From: an uncultured Acidimicrobiales bacterium
Lineage (GTDB): Bacteria; Actinomycetota; Acidimicrobiia; Acidimicrobiales; SHLQ01
Assembly: GCA_938023735.1 (NCBI GenBank)
Contig: CALJDK010000184.1
Coordinates: 1-54,048 of the forward strand
Direction of reading: 5' to 3'
DNA: 54,048 nt
Within the stretch, counting starts at the first letter, position 1, and each line of letters opens with the position of its first letter. The translations under genes were made by a program, and so were the position numbers. This document shows, piece by piece, positions 9,200 to 17,485 of the stretch. Below the pieces are notes generated by a model. The model was not told the origin of the DNA and ran no database searches. It saw only the letters and a program-made list of their open reading frames with translations.

Positions 9200-11800
9200 T
9201 TATGCCGCTGAGCCGTCGCAGTTCTTGCGGATGAAGTTGGTGCCCGCGGCGGCTGCTGGCTGATTCTTCCATTTGCCAATCTCCACCTGGCCACAGACCA
9301 GCGGTTTTCCATTGGCCTTGAATGGCCCGCGGGCATCGCCCCAGTCGACGAAGCGTGCGTCGGCGGTGCATGAGCCACCGAAGTCGCAGGCCTGGATGCC
9401 TCGCTTGGTATCAAGGATCGACCCTCGGAAGCGAAGCCCGCCATCGGTAACGGAGAGTCCGGTTGTGGCGTTCTCAATTGTGGTTCGCTGGAATGCGGCT
9501 TTGGTGTTGGGCTGGTCGATCTGTACGGCGAAGTACTGGGCGTCATGAATGGAGGCATTCTTCAAGTCGATGACGGCTGGCGCAGCGCTCGTGGCTTTGC
9601 CGTCGGCGATGCCCACTCGGCTGTAGCCGATGTCGACGTTGTTTCCGGCGAACGTTGCTCCGGAGCCAACGGTAACTGCGGTGCGATAGTTGCCAATCTT
9701 TGCGGTGGTGGCGGTTCCGTCGCCATTGGAGTCGCCGGCGTGCTTATCGTCGACCACCGAGGTGAAGACCACAGGCTTCGATGAAGTTCCGTCGGCTTTG
9801 AGGGTGCCGCCTGCGCTTACCCGGAATCCGGCTTGGCGCGAGTTGGAGCTAATCTTGGCGACGGTACCGGCCTTGAGCGTTGCATCGCCGAGGATGTCGA
9901 ACGATCGGGCCTTCTCGAGCGAAAGGTGTGCGCCGATCGCCGGATCGAAGGTCCATGCCCGGTTCTGGGGGAGCACGGCACCCGCCAGCCAAAGCTGACG
10001 GCTTTGAGCGTCACCAACGAAAGTGTTTGCGTCGGCGCCGTTGGTGACGATTCCTGCAACCGAGCTTCCAGCCGCTACTCGCAGGCCTCCGAGGCCGTTG
10101 TTGCGGAAGGTGGTGGTTTCGATCGTGGCGTTGAATCGGGTCTGGTTGAGGTGCACACCGAAGTAGCGGTTGGCCGCAACGACACTGTCGGTAAGGATGA
10201 GCCGGGCAACGTTGGTGCTGCTGTCGGCGTTGGTGCGTTCGCCGGCAATGCCGTTTTCGGCAAAGCGAATCGTGGTGTTGGTGGCGGCCACGGACGAAGT
10301 GGATGCGATCGAGATACCGGTGCTGTAGCTGCCTACTCGTGGGGTCGAGGCCGAGCCATCACCGTTGGTGTCGCCGGCGACGGTGTCGTCGGTGATCGAG
10401 GTGATGGCAACTGGTGCGTTGGCCGAACCGGCGATGAGGATGGCTCCGCCCGGGTTGCTGTAGAGGCCTGCGGTTGGCGACTTGGAGCCAACCTTGATCG
10501 TCGAGCCCGCCCTAATCGAGAGGCGGCCGTCGACCGAGAGCGAGCGATCGCCCTCAAGAACAGCGACTGCACCGCGTTCGGGGCCGAATACCCAGGCGTT
10601 GCCGGCGGGAATGGTTACGCCGCTGAGGTAGAAGGCACGTGCGGCGGCGTTTCCTCGGAAGGTGTTGCCCGAGGCGCCAGTTACGGGGATCTTGCTGACC
10701 GAAGCGCCGTCGCCGATTCGGATTGCGCCGAGGATGTTGTCGACGAAGGTGGTGGTCCCGATGACCGGTTGGCTTTGTGGCTCGTCGAGGTTCACGCCGA
10801 GGTAGAGACTGTTTTGAATCGTTGTGCGGGCGATGGTGAGCAGTGCCGGGTCGGTCACCGGTGATCCAAGGTCGCCGACGCCAACCGAGGCGTAGTCGAT
10901 GAGGGCGTGTTGGACTCGGGTGGTTGATCCGGGGCTGATGGTGATGGCCGTTCCGTAGCGGCCCGGCCGAAGTGTGGAGTTGGAGCGGTGGCCGTTGGTG
11001 TCGCCGCCGCGTGCGTCGTCGAAGTTGGAGGTGAAGATGACCGGATTGGCTTCAGAGCCACGAACGTCGAGCGAGGCGCCGTTGGCCACGATGATTCCCG
11101 CGCCGCTTTCTTCTGGTTCGTACTTGACGATCGACCCGGCGCCAATGGTGAGAGCACTTCCGTCAGCGACGGTCACCGGACAGGTGACTACGTGGACAAC
11201 GTTGGGTGACCAAACCTCATCGGTGGCGATTTCGCCGCAGTGTTCGATGACACCTTCGATGGTTGGTCCGCCGCCATTGCCGCCGTTGTTGCCGCCGACT
11301 TGAACGTCGTAAACAAACTGTCCCTGGCAGGACAACAGCTCGGAGCGTTTGAAGCCGTCCTTGCACCCGTCGCCGGGGTTGTAGCTACCGGTGGACAAGA
11401 CGGTTTGTTCTTCGGTCTCGTACTGGATGCCGTCGACGACGATGTAGTCGACCAGCAGGTTGCGGTCATAGGGCGGGCGGTAGGCATCGTTGATGAACCG
11501 CACGGCGATGGCCGATGACTCAGGAGGCGAGTCGAACGTGGCGGTGTAGCTGGCGAGTTCGGTGCCGACATCCCACGTGGCGATCGACTGGTCGCCAACG
11601 GCGAGTTCCATCCGTTCGTCGCCGGTTTGTCCGAGCGCTCGGATCTCGATGGTGTGGGTCTCCGGTGTGGATTGTGCGCTTGCCGAGCCGACGAACAGCG
11701 AGCTGAAAGTAACGGTGAGAATCAGTACCGTGACAAGTGCTGCGACAAGTGCTGCCACTAGTACCGCAATAGGGCGCAGGAGGGATCGAAATGAAGCCAT
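9200..11800 (-). CDS. Secreted parallel beta-helix protein with N-terminal carbohydrate-binding module
   Basis: This 866-residue protein begins with a long hydrophobic signal region (about residues 10-42, ending ...SASAQS). Next is a domain at about 48-170 resembling the xylan-binding CBM60-type modules (IEIRALGQTGDERMELAVGDQ; FINDAY...LLVDYIVVDG), including several Cys residues that could form disulfides. After a Gly-rich linker (GGNNGGNGGGP) come three long repeats of about 170-190 residues, each containing the marker D-GDTNG(D/H)-G-ST...YGTAI or close variants (GDTNGHRSNS, GDTNGDGSAS, GDSNGDGTAT) and beta-helix rungs with 'F-NN-LGG-RV'. The C-terminus has further Cys pairs. It is probably an extracellular polysaccharide-binding or pectate-lyase-fold protein. 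No catalytic residues could be assigned. The gene is transcribed on its own, 91 bases after the acyl-CoA dehydrogenase pair. Confidence 0.83.
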   Translation of the reverse strand: MASFRSLLRPIAVLVAALVAALVTVLILTVTFSSLFVGSASAQSTPETHTIEIRALGQTGDERMELAVGDQSIATWDVGTELASYTATFDSPPESSAIAVRFINDAYRPPYDRNLLVDYIVVDGIQYETEEQTVLSTGSYNPGDGCKDGFKRSELLSCQGQFVYDVQVGGNNGGNGGGPTIEGVIEHCGEIATDEVWSPNVVHVVTCPVTVADGSALTIGAGSIVKYEPEESGAGIIVANGASLDVRGSEANPVIFTSNFDDARGGDTNGHRSNSTLRPGRYGTAITISPGSTTRVQHALIDYASVGVGDLGSPVTDPALLTIARTTIQNSLYLGVNLDEPQSQPVIGTTTFVDNILGAIRIGDGASVSKIPVTGASGNTFRGNAAARAFYLSGVTIPAGNAWVFGPERGAVAVLEGDRSLSVDGRLSIRAGSTIKVGSKSPTAGLYSNPGGAILIAGSANAPVAITSITDDTVAGDTNGDGSASTPRVGSYSTGISIASTSSVAATNTTIRFAENGIAGERTNADSSTNVARLILTDSVVAANRYFGVHLNQTRFNATIETTTFRNNGLGGLRVAAGSSVAGIVTNGADANTFVGDAQSRQLWLAGAVLPQNRAWTFDPAIGAHLSLEKARSFDILGDATLKAGTVAKISSNSRQAGFRVSAGGTLKADGTSSKPVVFTSVVDDKHAGDSNGDGTATTAKIGNYRTAVTVGSGATFAGNNVDIGYSRVGIADGKATSAAPAVIDLKNASIHDAQYFAVQIDQPNTKAAFQRTTIENATTGLSVTDGGLRFRGSILDTKRGIQACDFGGSCTADARFVDWGDARGPFKANGKPLVCGQVEIGKWKNQPAAAAGTNFIRKNCDGSAA

Positions 11801-11891
11801 AACCTTCAGTCGATCGCTTCAGCACCGTCTTGAGGTTTTGCCTGCGCAAAGGCCCCTTTTAGCAGTTCACTCGTGCAAAATACGTCGAGGT

Positions 11892-12962
11892 CTACGACCC
11901 AGCGAGCACTGCTCCCAAGGCTTCGAGTTGCTGCTCGGCGTTGCCCAGCGTGAGCTCGAGTTGTCGGCTCATCAGGAAGTGTCGATGAAGCGGATAGTCG
12001 CGATCGACACCCACGCCGCCGTGGATATGAGTCGATGCGTGAACCACCCGATGTCCGGCTTCGGCCGCCCACCAGCGAGCGATGGCAAGAGGGCCAGTTG
12101 CGGTATCGGGATCGTGATCGAGGGTGAATGCGGCCGAGCGGGCTGTGAGCCGGACTGCCTCGGTATCGATATAGCTGTCGCCAGCCCGCTGGCTAACCGC
12201 CTGGAACGAGGCGATGACCCGGTTGAACTGCTCGCGCTGGTTCGCGTACGACCCAAGAAGTTCGAGCGCCCCGTCGCAGATGCCGGTCGTGAGTGCGCAG
12301 ATAGCGGCATCGGCGCGGGCTTGGATCCAGCCAAGCTGCGCTGGGTCGGCAGCGCCGCCAAGAAGTTCGCCGACGCTCAGTTGCATGCCATCAAACACCA
12401 ACTTTGCTTCGCTGTATCCGGTGGTCGTCTCGACCTCTTCAACCGTTACGCCTGCTCCAGCTGGATCGACCAGGTAGATGCCACCGCTTGCGGCAACGAG
12501 GATGACGTCGGCGTCGAGCCCCGCAGGAACAAAGTTGGCTACGCCACTCAGTTGGTGGTCGGCCGAAGCGGACACGCCATCCGGATCCGCAATTGCTGCG
12601 GTAAGAATCTTGCTGCCGTCGCCGACGTTGGCGAGTAGGCCTTGTTGCTCGGCGGTGCCGAACTCGGCGATGGCAAGGGCGCCCAGAACAATCGATGGAT
12701 AGATCGGAACCGGCGCGGCATGTTTGCCGACCACTTCCAACACCGCGCCTACACCGGTCACGCCCACCCCGGCGCCGCCGTGAGTCTCGGGCAGAAGCGC
12801 CGAAAGCACGCCGGCATCGGCCAACGCCTTCCAGCTTGCACGGTGAACCCGCTCGCCGCTTGCTTCAAGCGAGCGCAGTTCGGCGTGGTCGATTTGGTCG
12901 GCCAGGATCTGCTCGGTGAGATCGGCGAGGGCCTGTTGTTCTTCGGTGTATTGAAAATCCAT
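11892..12962 (-). CDS. Acyl-CoA dehydrogenase, shorter subunit of a probable pair
   Basis: The 356-residue protein has the acyl-CoA dehydrogenase fold: an N-terminal helical domain (EEQQALADLTEQIL), a middle beta domain and a C-terminal helical domain ending in 'HIHGGVGVDRDYPLHRHF', a motif common in the smaller subunits of mycobacterial FadE heterotetramers. The middle domain is short, with the FAD-proximal 'T-AIADPD' region weakly conserved. It follows a second acyl-CoA dehydrogenase by 36 bases on the same strand. Paired genes of this kind encode alpha2-beta2 dehydrogenases for steroid or branched acyl side chains in mycobacteria, and that quaternary arrangement is inferred here. The substrate is unknown. 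Confidence 0.88.
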   Translation of the reverse strand: MDFQYTEEQQALADLTEQILADQIDHAELRSLEASGERVHRASWKALADAGVLSALLPETHGGAGVGVTGVGAVLEVVGKHAAPVPIYPSIVLGALAIAEFGTAEQQGLLANVGDGSKILTAAIADPDGVSASADHQLSGVANFVPAGLDADVILVAASGGIYLVDPAGAGVTVEEVETTTGYSEAKLVFDGMQLSVGELLGGAADPAQLGWIQARADAAICALTTGICDGALELLGSYANQREQFNRVIASFQAVSQRAGDSYIDTEAVRLTARSAAFTLDHDPDTATGPLAIARWWAAEAGHRVVHASTHIHGGVGVDRDYPLHRHFLMSRQLELTLGNAEQQLEALGAVLAGS

Positions 12963-12998
12963 TGGATGTGTCGTCTCGTGTTGTCGTGGTTGCTGCGG

Positions 12999-14168
12999 CT
13001 ATCGGTCGGCCCGGGGGAACCCCATGCCGAACATGCTGATCAGATCTCGCTGCATCTCGTTGGTGCCGCCGCCGAAGGTGAGGATCACCATCGACCGGTA
13101 CATCTGCTCGAGGGCGGCGGTGGCCCGCGGTTCATCGTCGACAACGTATGCCGCTTGACCGCGCACCTGCATGAGGAGTCGGAATGCCTCGATGAAGAAC
13201 TCGGTGCCGTAGACCTTGATCGAGCTGGAGAGCGGAATGTCGAGCCCGGTGTTATCGACCGACCAGGCCGACTTCCAGTTGAGCAGCTTGAGCGCTTCAA
13301 CCTTGGCTGCCACCACCGCCAGGTTGCGACGCACCCACGGCTGATCGATGACCGCCTTGCCGTCGCTGGTGTGTGCTTCTTGTGCCCACTGCACCGCTTC
13401 GACCAGGTTGCGTTCGACCAGCGCCGACGAGCAGAGGGTGACCCGCTCACGGTTGAGTTGGCCGGTGATGAGCCGCCAACCTTCGTTCTCGCCGCCCACG
13501 ATGCACGATGCCGGAACCCGAACATCGTCGAAGAAGGTGTGGTTGATGTCGTGGGTCGAGAGCAGATGACGCGGTTCAAGGCTCAGGCCTGGCGTATTCA
13601 TCGGGATGGCAAACAGCGAGATGCCCTTGTGCTTCTTTACGTCGGGGTTCGTTCGTGCGGCGAGCCAGATGTAGTCGGCGCCGGTGGCAAGACTCGTCCA
13701 GGTTTTCTGGCCGTTGATGATGTATTCATCGCCGTCGCGAACGGCCCGTGTGGCTAGCGATGCCAGGTCGGTTCCGGCATCGGGTTCGCTGTAACCGATG
13801 CAGAAGTGCAGTTGTCCGGCGGCGATCTTTGGTAGGAAGTGCTGCTTTTGCTCGTCGGTTCCGAAGTCCATGATGGTCGGGCCAACCGTGTTGATGGTGA
13901 GCATGGGGGCGGGGGAACCGACGCGCATCGACTCGTCGTAGAAGAGGAACTGGTAGACGGCGCCTTTGTTTTTGCCGCCGAACTCCTCGGGCCAGCCCAT
14001 GGCGATCCAACCATCGGTCCCGAGCTGTTCCACAAACTTGCGGTGTGCCGGGCCGGTGCCGACTTCGGCGGTGAGTTCGGCCCGCACCTCCTTGGTCATC
14101 ATGGCGGCGTAGTAGGCCTCAAGATCGGCGCGAAACGCAGCCTGTTCGTCGTCTAGGTCGATATACAC
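12999..14168 (-). CDS. Acyl-CoA dehydrogenase, larger subunit of a probable pair
   Basis: A 389-residue FAD-dependent acyl-CoA dehydrogenase that introduces the alpha-beta double bond in beta-oxidation. The FAD/substrate loop CIGYSEPDAGTDLASL, the WTSLATGADY strand and the C-terminal TFGGGTNEMQRDLIS motif are all present. The start is placed at GTG 14168, which has GGAG five bases upstream and begins YIDLDDEQAAF, the usual family N-terminus. The longer reading from 14249 would overlap the divergent hydrolase start at 14237. It is followed after 36 bases by a second dehydrogenase subunit, so the two are probably co-expressed and may assemble together. Confidence 0.9.
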   Translation of the reverse strand: MYIDLDDEQAAFRADLEAYYAAMMTKEVRAELTAEVGTGPAHRKFVEQLGTDGWIAMGWPEEFGGKNKGAVYQFLFYDESMRVGSPAPMLTINTVGPTIMDFGTDEQKQHFLPKIAAGQLHFCIGYSEPDAGTDLASLATRAVRDGDEYIINGQKTWTSLATGADYIWLAARTNPDVKKHKGISLFAIPMNTPGLSLEPRHLLSTHDINHTFFDDVRVPASCIVGGENEGWRLITGQLNRERVTLCSSALVERNLVEAVQWAQEAHTSDGKAVIDQPWVRRNLAVVAAKVEALKLLNWKSAWSVDNTGLDIPLSSSIKVYGTEFFIEAFRLLMQVRGQAAYVVDDEPRATAALEQMYRSMVILTFGGGTNEMQRDLISMFGMGFPRADR

Positions 14169-14236
14169 GGCGTCTCCGAGTGTTCTGTCGTGCTCTGAGA
14201 TTGCTGTGCCTACCCGGTCCAGCGCAAACTCTTGCC

Positions 14237-15154
14237 ATGTCGAATTCACAGCGTCCTTCGTGGGGCGAGCAGCAGATCCGCCTTACCGACAATGTTTCCG
14301 TGCTTGTCGGCGCGGAAGGCGGACGATATCCGTCAGGTAATTCGTTGCTGATCGAGGGAACGGCTGAGGCTGCGATCATCGATCCGTCGGTGACGGTTGT
14401 GGCAAAGGGTGGTGCCCCGGTCCCGGTCGACATCGTGGTGAACTCCCACGGCCACGAGGATCACCTGGCTGGCAACGGAGCGTTTCCCGATGCCCGCGTC
14501 CATATCCATGACGCTGACCTCTTAGCTGCCCATTCGATCGAGGGTCTTTTGCAGGTCTATGGACTCGATGAGGCCACGGGCGCAGCTTTCCGCGAGGAGA
14601 TCCTCGAAGAGTTCCATTACACGGCTCGACCTGACGCCACCGGTTTCACCGATGGCCACCGGTTCGACCTTGGCGGCCTTGGTGTTGAGGCCGTGCATCT
14701 GCCCGGCCATACCCGTGGGCATAGCGGCTTTCGAATCGACGGCGGGGTGTTTTTCCTCAGCGATATCGATCTCACGGGTTTTGGTCCGTACTACGGCGAT
14801 ACGTGGAGCGATCTGGATCAGTTCGACGAGAGCCTCCGACAGGTCCGCGACGAGGAAGCCGACTGGTACGTGACCTTTCACCACAAGGGCATCATCGAAG
14901 GGCGCGAGGCATTTCTCGAATTGCTCGATGGTTTTCATGCGGTCATCGATCGCCGGCATCAGGCAATGCTCGAGTTCTTGTCCGAGCCAAAGACTCTGGC
15001 CGACATGGTGGCCACCCGCTTCATCTATCGGCCACATGTTGAGCATGTCTTTGCCGACTCGGTCGAAGCCCGCAGCGCCGAAATGCACTTGGCCCGAATG
15101 GTCGATCGTGGCGAAGCCGAAGAGGTAGAGCCCGGCCGGTATAAGGTGTCGTAG
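14237..15154 (+). CDS. Metallo-beta-lactamase-fold hydrolase
   Basis: The 305-residue protein has the metal-binding set of the superfamily: SHGHEDH (HxHxDH), the third His in HLPGHTRGHSG, the bridging Asp in FLSDIDL and a late His in FHHKG. The strand before the motif and the 'IIDPS' turn are typical of hydroxyacylglutathione-hydrolase-like members. Its helical C-terminus (about residues 225-300, 'DRRHQAMLEFLSEPKTLADMV...') resembles the substrate-shielding domain of the lactamase-B-2-like group, whose roles vary. ATG 14237 is chosen because the preceding in-frame residues have no family similarity. It is divergent from the acyl-CoA dehydrogenase pair. The substrate is unknown; a thioester is only a guess from the neighbours. 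Confidence 0.85.
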   Translation: MSNSQRPSWGEQQIRLTDNVSVLVGAEGGRYPSGNSLLIEGTAEAAIIDPSVTVVAKGGAPVPVDIVVNSHGHEDHLAGNGAFPDARVHIHDADLLAAHSIEGLLQVYGLDEATGAAFREEILEEFHYTARPDATGFTDGHRFDLGGLGVEAVHLPGHTRGHSGFRIDGGVFFLSDIDLTGFGPYYGDTWSDLDQFDESLRQVRDEEADWYVTFHHKGIIEGREAFLELLDGFHAVIDRRHQAMLEFLSEPKTLADMVATRFIYRPHVEHVFADSVEARSAEMHLARMVDRGEAEEVEPGRYKVS

Positions 15155-15162
15155 TCGAGGCT

Positions 15163-15480
15163 ATGGACTTCCAAGCGGACAGTGTCGATACCACCGAATC
15201 CAAAGGATCCCAGGCGATGCTGGTGGTCGGCGTGGTTTGGCTGGGTGTGCTGTTTCTGCCGTGGTTGCTCCTTCTTTTCATCACGATGCTAAGCGTGACG
15301 GCAGAGGATGAACCCCTGTTGTGGATTGCGTTGGGCCTGTTCCTACCTGCGGTGGTGCTCGGCGCAGTGTCCCTGGCAATTGGTTACGCCAAGAACAAAA
15401 AGCTCTTGATGCTAGTGTCGCCGGTCCTACCAACAGCCGCGGTCGGCTTGGCCTGGATTCAGGCTTATGCAGTCGGTTAG
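15163..15480 (+). CDS. Small membrane protein, unknown family
   Basis: I do not recognise this 105-residue protein. It has a polar N-terminus of about 17 residues and then three hydrophobic segments, at about 19-43 (VVGVVWLGVLFLPWLLLLF), 53-75 and 82-100, separated by an acidic turn (TAEDEPLL) and a lysine-rich loop (YAKNKK). It starts nine bases after the metallohydrolase stop, so it is probably in the same transcript. It ends directly before the repeat cluster. Confidence 0.6.
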   Translation: MDFQADSVDTTESKGSQAMLVVGVVWLGVLFLPWLLLLFITMLSVTAEDEPLLWIALGLFLPAVVLGAVSLAIGYAKNKKLLMLVSPVLPTAAVGLAWIQAYAVG

Positions 15481-15500
15481 CTGAGGGCCGAAGCCTGCGA

Positions 15501-15534
15501 CCTGGAACCTTTAATCTGGTGCCTGGAACCTTTA
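15501..15534. repeat. Two direct copies of a 13-bp CCTGG-containing repeat
   Basis: CCTGGAACCTTTA occurs at 15501-15513 and again at 15522-15534, a 21-base period. The core CCTGG is shared with the adjacent 25-bp tandem array, so the two look like variants of one intergenic repeat family. Confidence 0.8.
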
Positions 15535-15542
15535 GACGCTGA

Positions 15543-15630
15543 GGTACCTGGCACCAGGGGGCTGGAAGGTACCTGGCACCAGGGGGCTGGAAGGTACCTG
15601 GCACCAGGGGGCTGGAAGGTACCTGGCACC
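15543..15630. repeat. 25-bp tandem repeat, three full copies plus a 13-base partial copy
   Basis: Three identical 25-base units lie at 15543-15567, 15568-15592 and 15593-15617, followed by the first 13 bases of a fourth (15618-15630). Each unit begins GGTACCTGGCACC and ends GGGGGCTGGAA. There are no spacers, so this is not a CRISPR array. Perfect identity suggests recent amplification or slippage. Confidence 0.95.
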
Positions 15631-15654
15631 TTTTGGGGGGTTTGGTGCCAGGTA
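15620..15654. terminator. Inverted repeat closing the repeat cluster (possible terminator or REP-like hairpin)
   Basis: TACCTGGCACC (15620-15630) pairs perfectly with GGTGCCAGGTA (15644-15654) around a 13-base loop containing a T run and a G run. It lies between the convergent membrane protein and ABC transporter genes, where a terminator would be expected, but the arms belong to the repeat family, so a REP-like origin is equally possible. Confidence 0.5.
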
Positions 15655-15661
15655 TGTTTGT

Positions 15662-17485
15662 TCATTTGGGCGAAATGGGTTCGCTGGTGCCTCGGAATTG
15701 GGCGGTGTGGAGACCTTTGTAGAAGCCGTCCATGGCGAGGAGTTCATCGTGGGTGCCTCGCTCGGTGATCTTGCCGTCCTGGAGCACCAAGATCTGGTCG
15801 GCGTCGCGGACCGTGGAGAGACGATGGGCGATGACGAAGCTGGTTCGGCCGTCCATGAGGCTGATCAGTGCCGATTGGATTGCCCGTTCGGTTCGGGTGT
15901 CGACCGAACTGGTGGCTTCGTCGAGCACCAGTAGCGACGGATTCGACAAGGCTGCCCGGGCGATGGCGATGAGCTGACGCTGGCCGAGCGACAGGTTGTT
16001 GCCGCCTTCGGACACCACGGTGTCGTAGCCGCGGGGGAGGGCCCGGATGAAGTGGTGCGCGTTGGCGAGTTGAGCGGCGTCCTCGACCTCGGCGTCGGTG
16101 GCGTCGAGACGTCCGAAGCGGATGTTCTCGCGCACCGTCTCGGTGAACAGGAACGTGTGCTGAAGGACAATGCCGAGGTGACCGCGCAACGAGTCCTTTC
16201 GAATTTCGCGCAGATCGTGATCGTCGATGGTGACCGCACCCGACTCGATGTCATAGAAGCGGTTGAGGACGTTGATGATGGTCGACTTGCCTGCCCCCGT
16301 CGGCCCGACGAGTCCGATCATCTGCCCGGGTGTTGCCGCAAAGTCGACATCGGACAACACGTGCTCGCCGGCGAGGTAGGCGAAGTCAACGTCGTCGAAC
16401 TCGACGAGACCGTCAACGTGCTCAAGTGCTGGAGCGCCGTCGTTGTCGACGACGTCAGACTCCTCGTCGAGTAGGTCGAACACGCGGGTCGCTCCGGCGA
16501 GCGCTGCGAAGAGGGAGGTGACCGTGTTGGCGATGGTTCCGAGAGGTCGACCCAGCCGGTTGGAGTAGGTAACAAACGATGCGATGAGCCCAACGGTGAC
16601 ACCATTGCCGTCGCCGGTCACGGCCAGCCATGCGCCGACGCCCACTACCGACACGGTGCTGAGGTTTCCCAGCCCAAACATGAGCGGCATCATCAACACG
16701 GTGAGGGTTTGGGCCCGGATGCCTCGGGCTCGGGTGGCTTCATTTGCCTCGGCGAACTCGGCCCGGGTTTCGGTCTGACGATCGAGAGAGATGACGGCTC
16801 GTTGGCTGCTGAGCCGTTCCTGCGCGACCGAATTGAGCGTGCCAAGGCTGCGCTGATAGTCGGCAAAGGCCGGTCGGGACAACGCGCCGATTCGGCCAAC
16901 GAGCATCAGCACCAGCGGCACGGGCAGCAGAACGGCGAGCGTCATCCGCCAGTCGAGGAACAGCATGATCCCAAGCAGGCTCACAATCTGGATCGACGAG
17001 TTCAAGAGGTTGAGCAGGTTCTGGCTGAGTAGTTGGTCGACGGCGTCGACATCGTTGGTGACCCGACTCATCAGGTCGCCCGTGCGGTTACTGTCGAAGA
17101 ACCGCATCGAGAGCGTTTGCAGGCGGGCAAACAGATCGCGTCGCAGCTGCGCCATCACCCGCTGCGCCACGCTGGCAATGGTGCGGCCGAAGATGATTCC
17201 GGCAAGCCACGCGGTTGCGTAGATGATCACCAGGATCGTGATGATCCGGCGGAGGCCGTCGCGGTCGCGGGTTGCGATGAAGTCGTCGATGGCCACGCCC
17301 TGAAGCCAGGGAGCGATGAGGCTCAGCGTCGCGGCAACGAACACCAGCACCACGCTGAGGAGGACCCGCAGCTTGTAGGGCTTCAGGTAGCTGAGGAGTC
17401 GCCGAAGCGATTCGATTGAGCTGGCGTTTCGCTCGATTGGTTGCCCTACTCGCGGGCCGGTGTAGCTCGGTCGTGCACTGGTCAT
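15662..17485 (-). CDS. ABC exporter half-transporter, consensus-site subunit
   Basis: The 607-residue protein has an N-terminal six-helix exporter domain (about residues 35-330) and a C-terminal ATPase. The ATPase has Walker A GPTGAGKST, signature LSLGQRQ (codons at 15980-15994), Walker B LLVLDEATSSVD with the catalytic Glu, and the switch His in IAHRLST. It is the second gene of a coupled pair: its ATG overlaps the stop of the other half-transporter by four bases. The altered signature (LSLGQ rather than LSGGQ) in this subunit complements a degenerate Walker B in the partner, the pattern of heterodimeric multidrug-type exporters such as TM287/288 and BmrCD. The substrate (drug, lipid or peptide) cannot be read from the sequence. 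Confidence 0.93.
   Translation of the reverse strand: MTSARPSYTGPRVGQPIERNASSIESLRRLLSYLKPYKLRVLLSVVLVFVAATLSLIAPWLQGVAIDDFIATRDRDGLRRIITILVIIYATAWLAGIIFGRTIASVAQRVMAQLRRDLFARLQTLSMRFFDSNRTGDLMSRVTNDVDAVDQLLSQNLLNLLNSSIQIVSLLGIMLFLDWRMTLAVLLPVPLVLMLVGRIGALSRPAFADYQRSLGTLNSVAQERLSSQRAVISLDRQTETRAEFAEANEATRARGIRAQTLTVLMMPLMFGLGNLSTVSVVGVGAWLAVTGDGNGVTVGLIASFVTYSNRLGRPLGTIANTVTSLFAALAGATRVFDLLDEESDVVDNDGAPALEHVDGLVEFDDVDFAYLAGEHVLSDVDFAATPGQMIGLVGPTGAGKSTIINVLNRFYDIESGAVTIDDHDLREIRKDSLRGHLGIVLQHTFLFTETVRENIRFGRLDATDAEVEDAAQLANAHHFIRALPRGYDTVVSEGGNNLSLGQRQLIAIARAALSNPSLLVLDEATSSVDTRTERAIQSALISLMDGRTSFVIAHRLSTVRDADQILVLQDGKITERGTHDELLAMDGFYKGLHTAQFRGTSEPISPK

Noticed and set aside
15543..15630. 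25-bp repeats as a CRISPR array
   Set aside because: The units are directly abutting with no spacers, and no cas gene is present.
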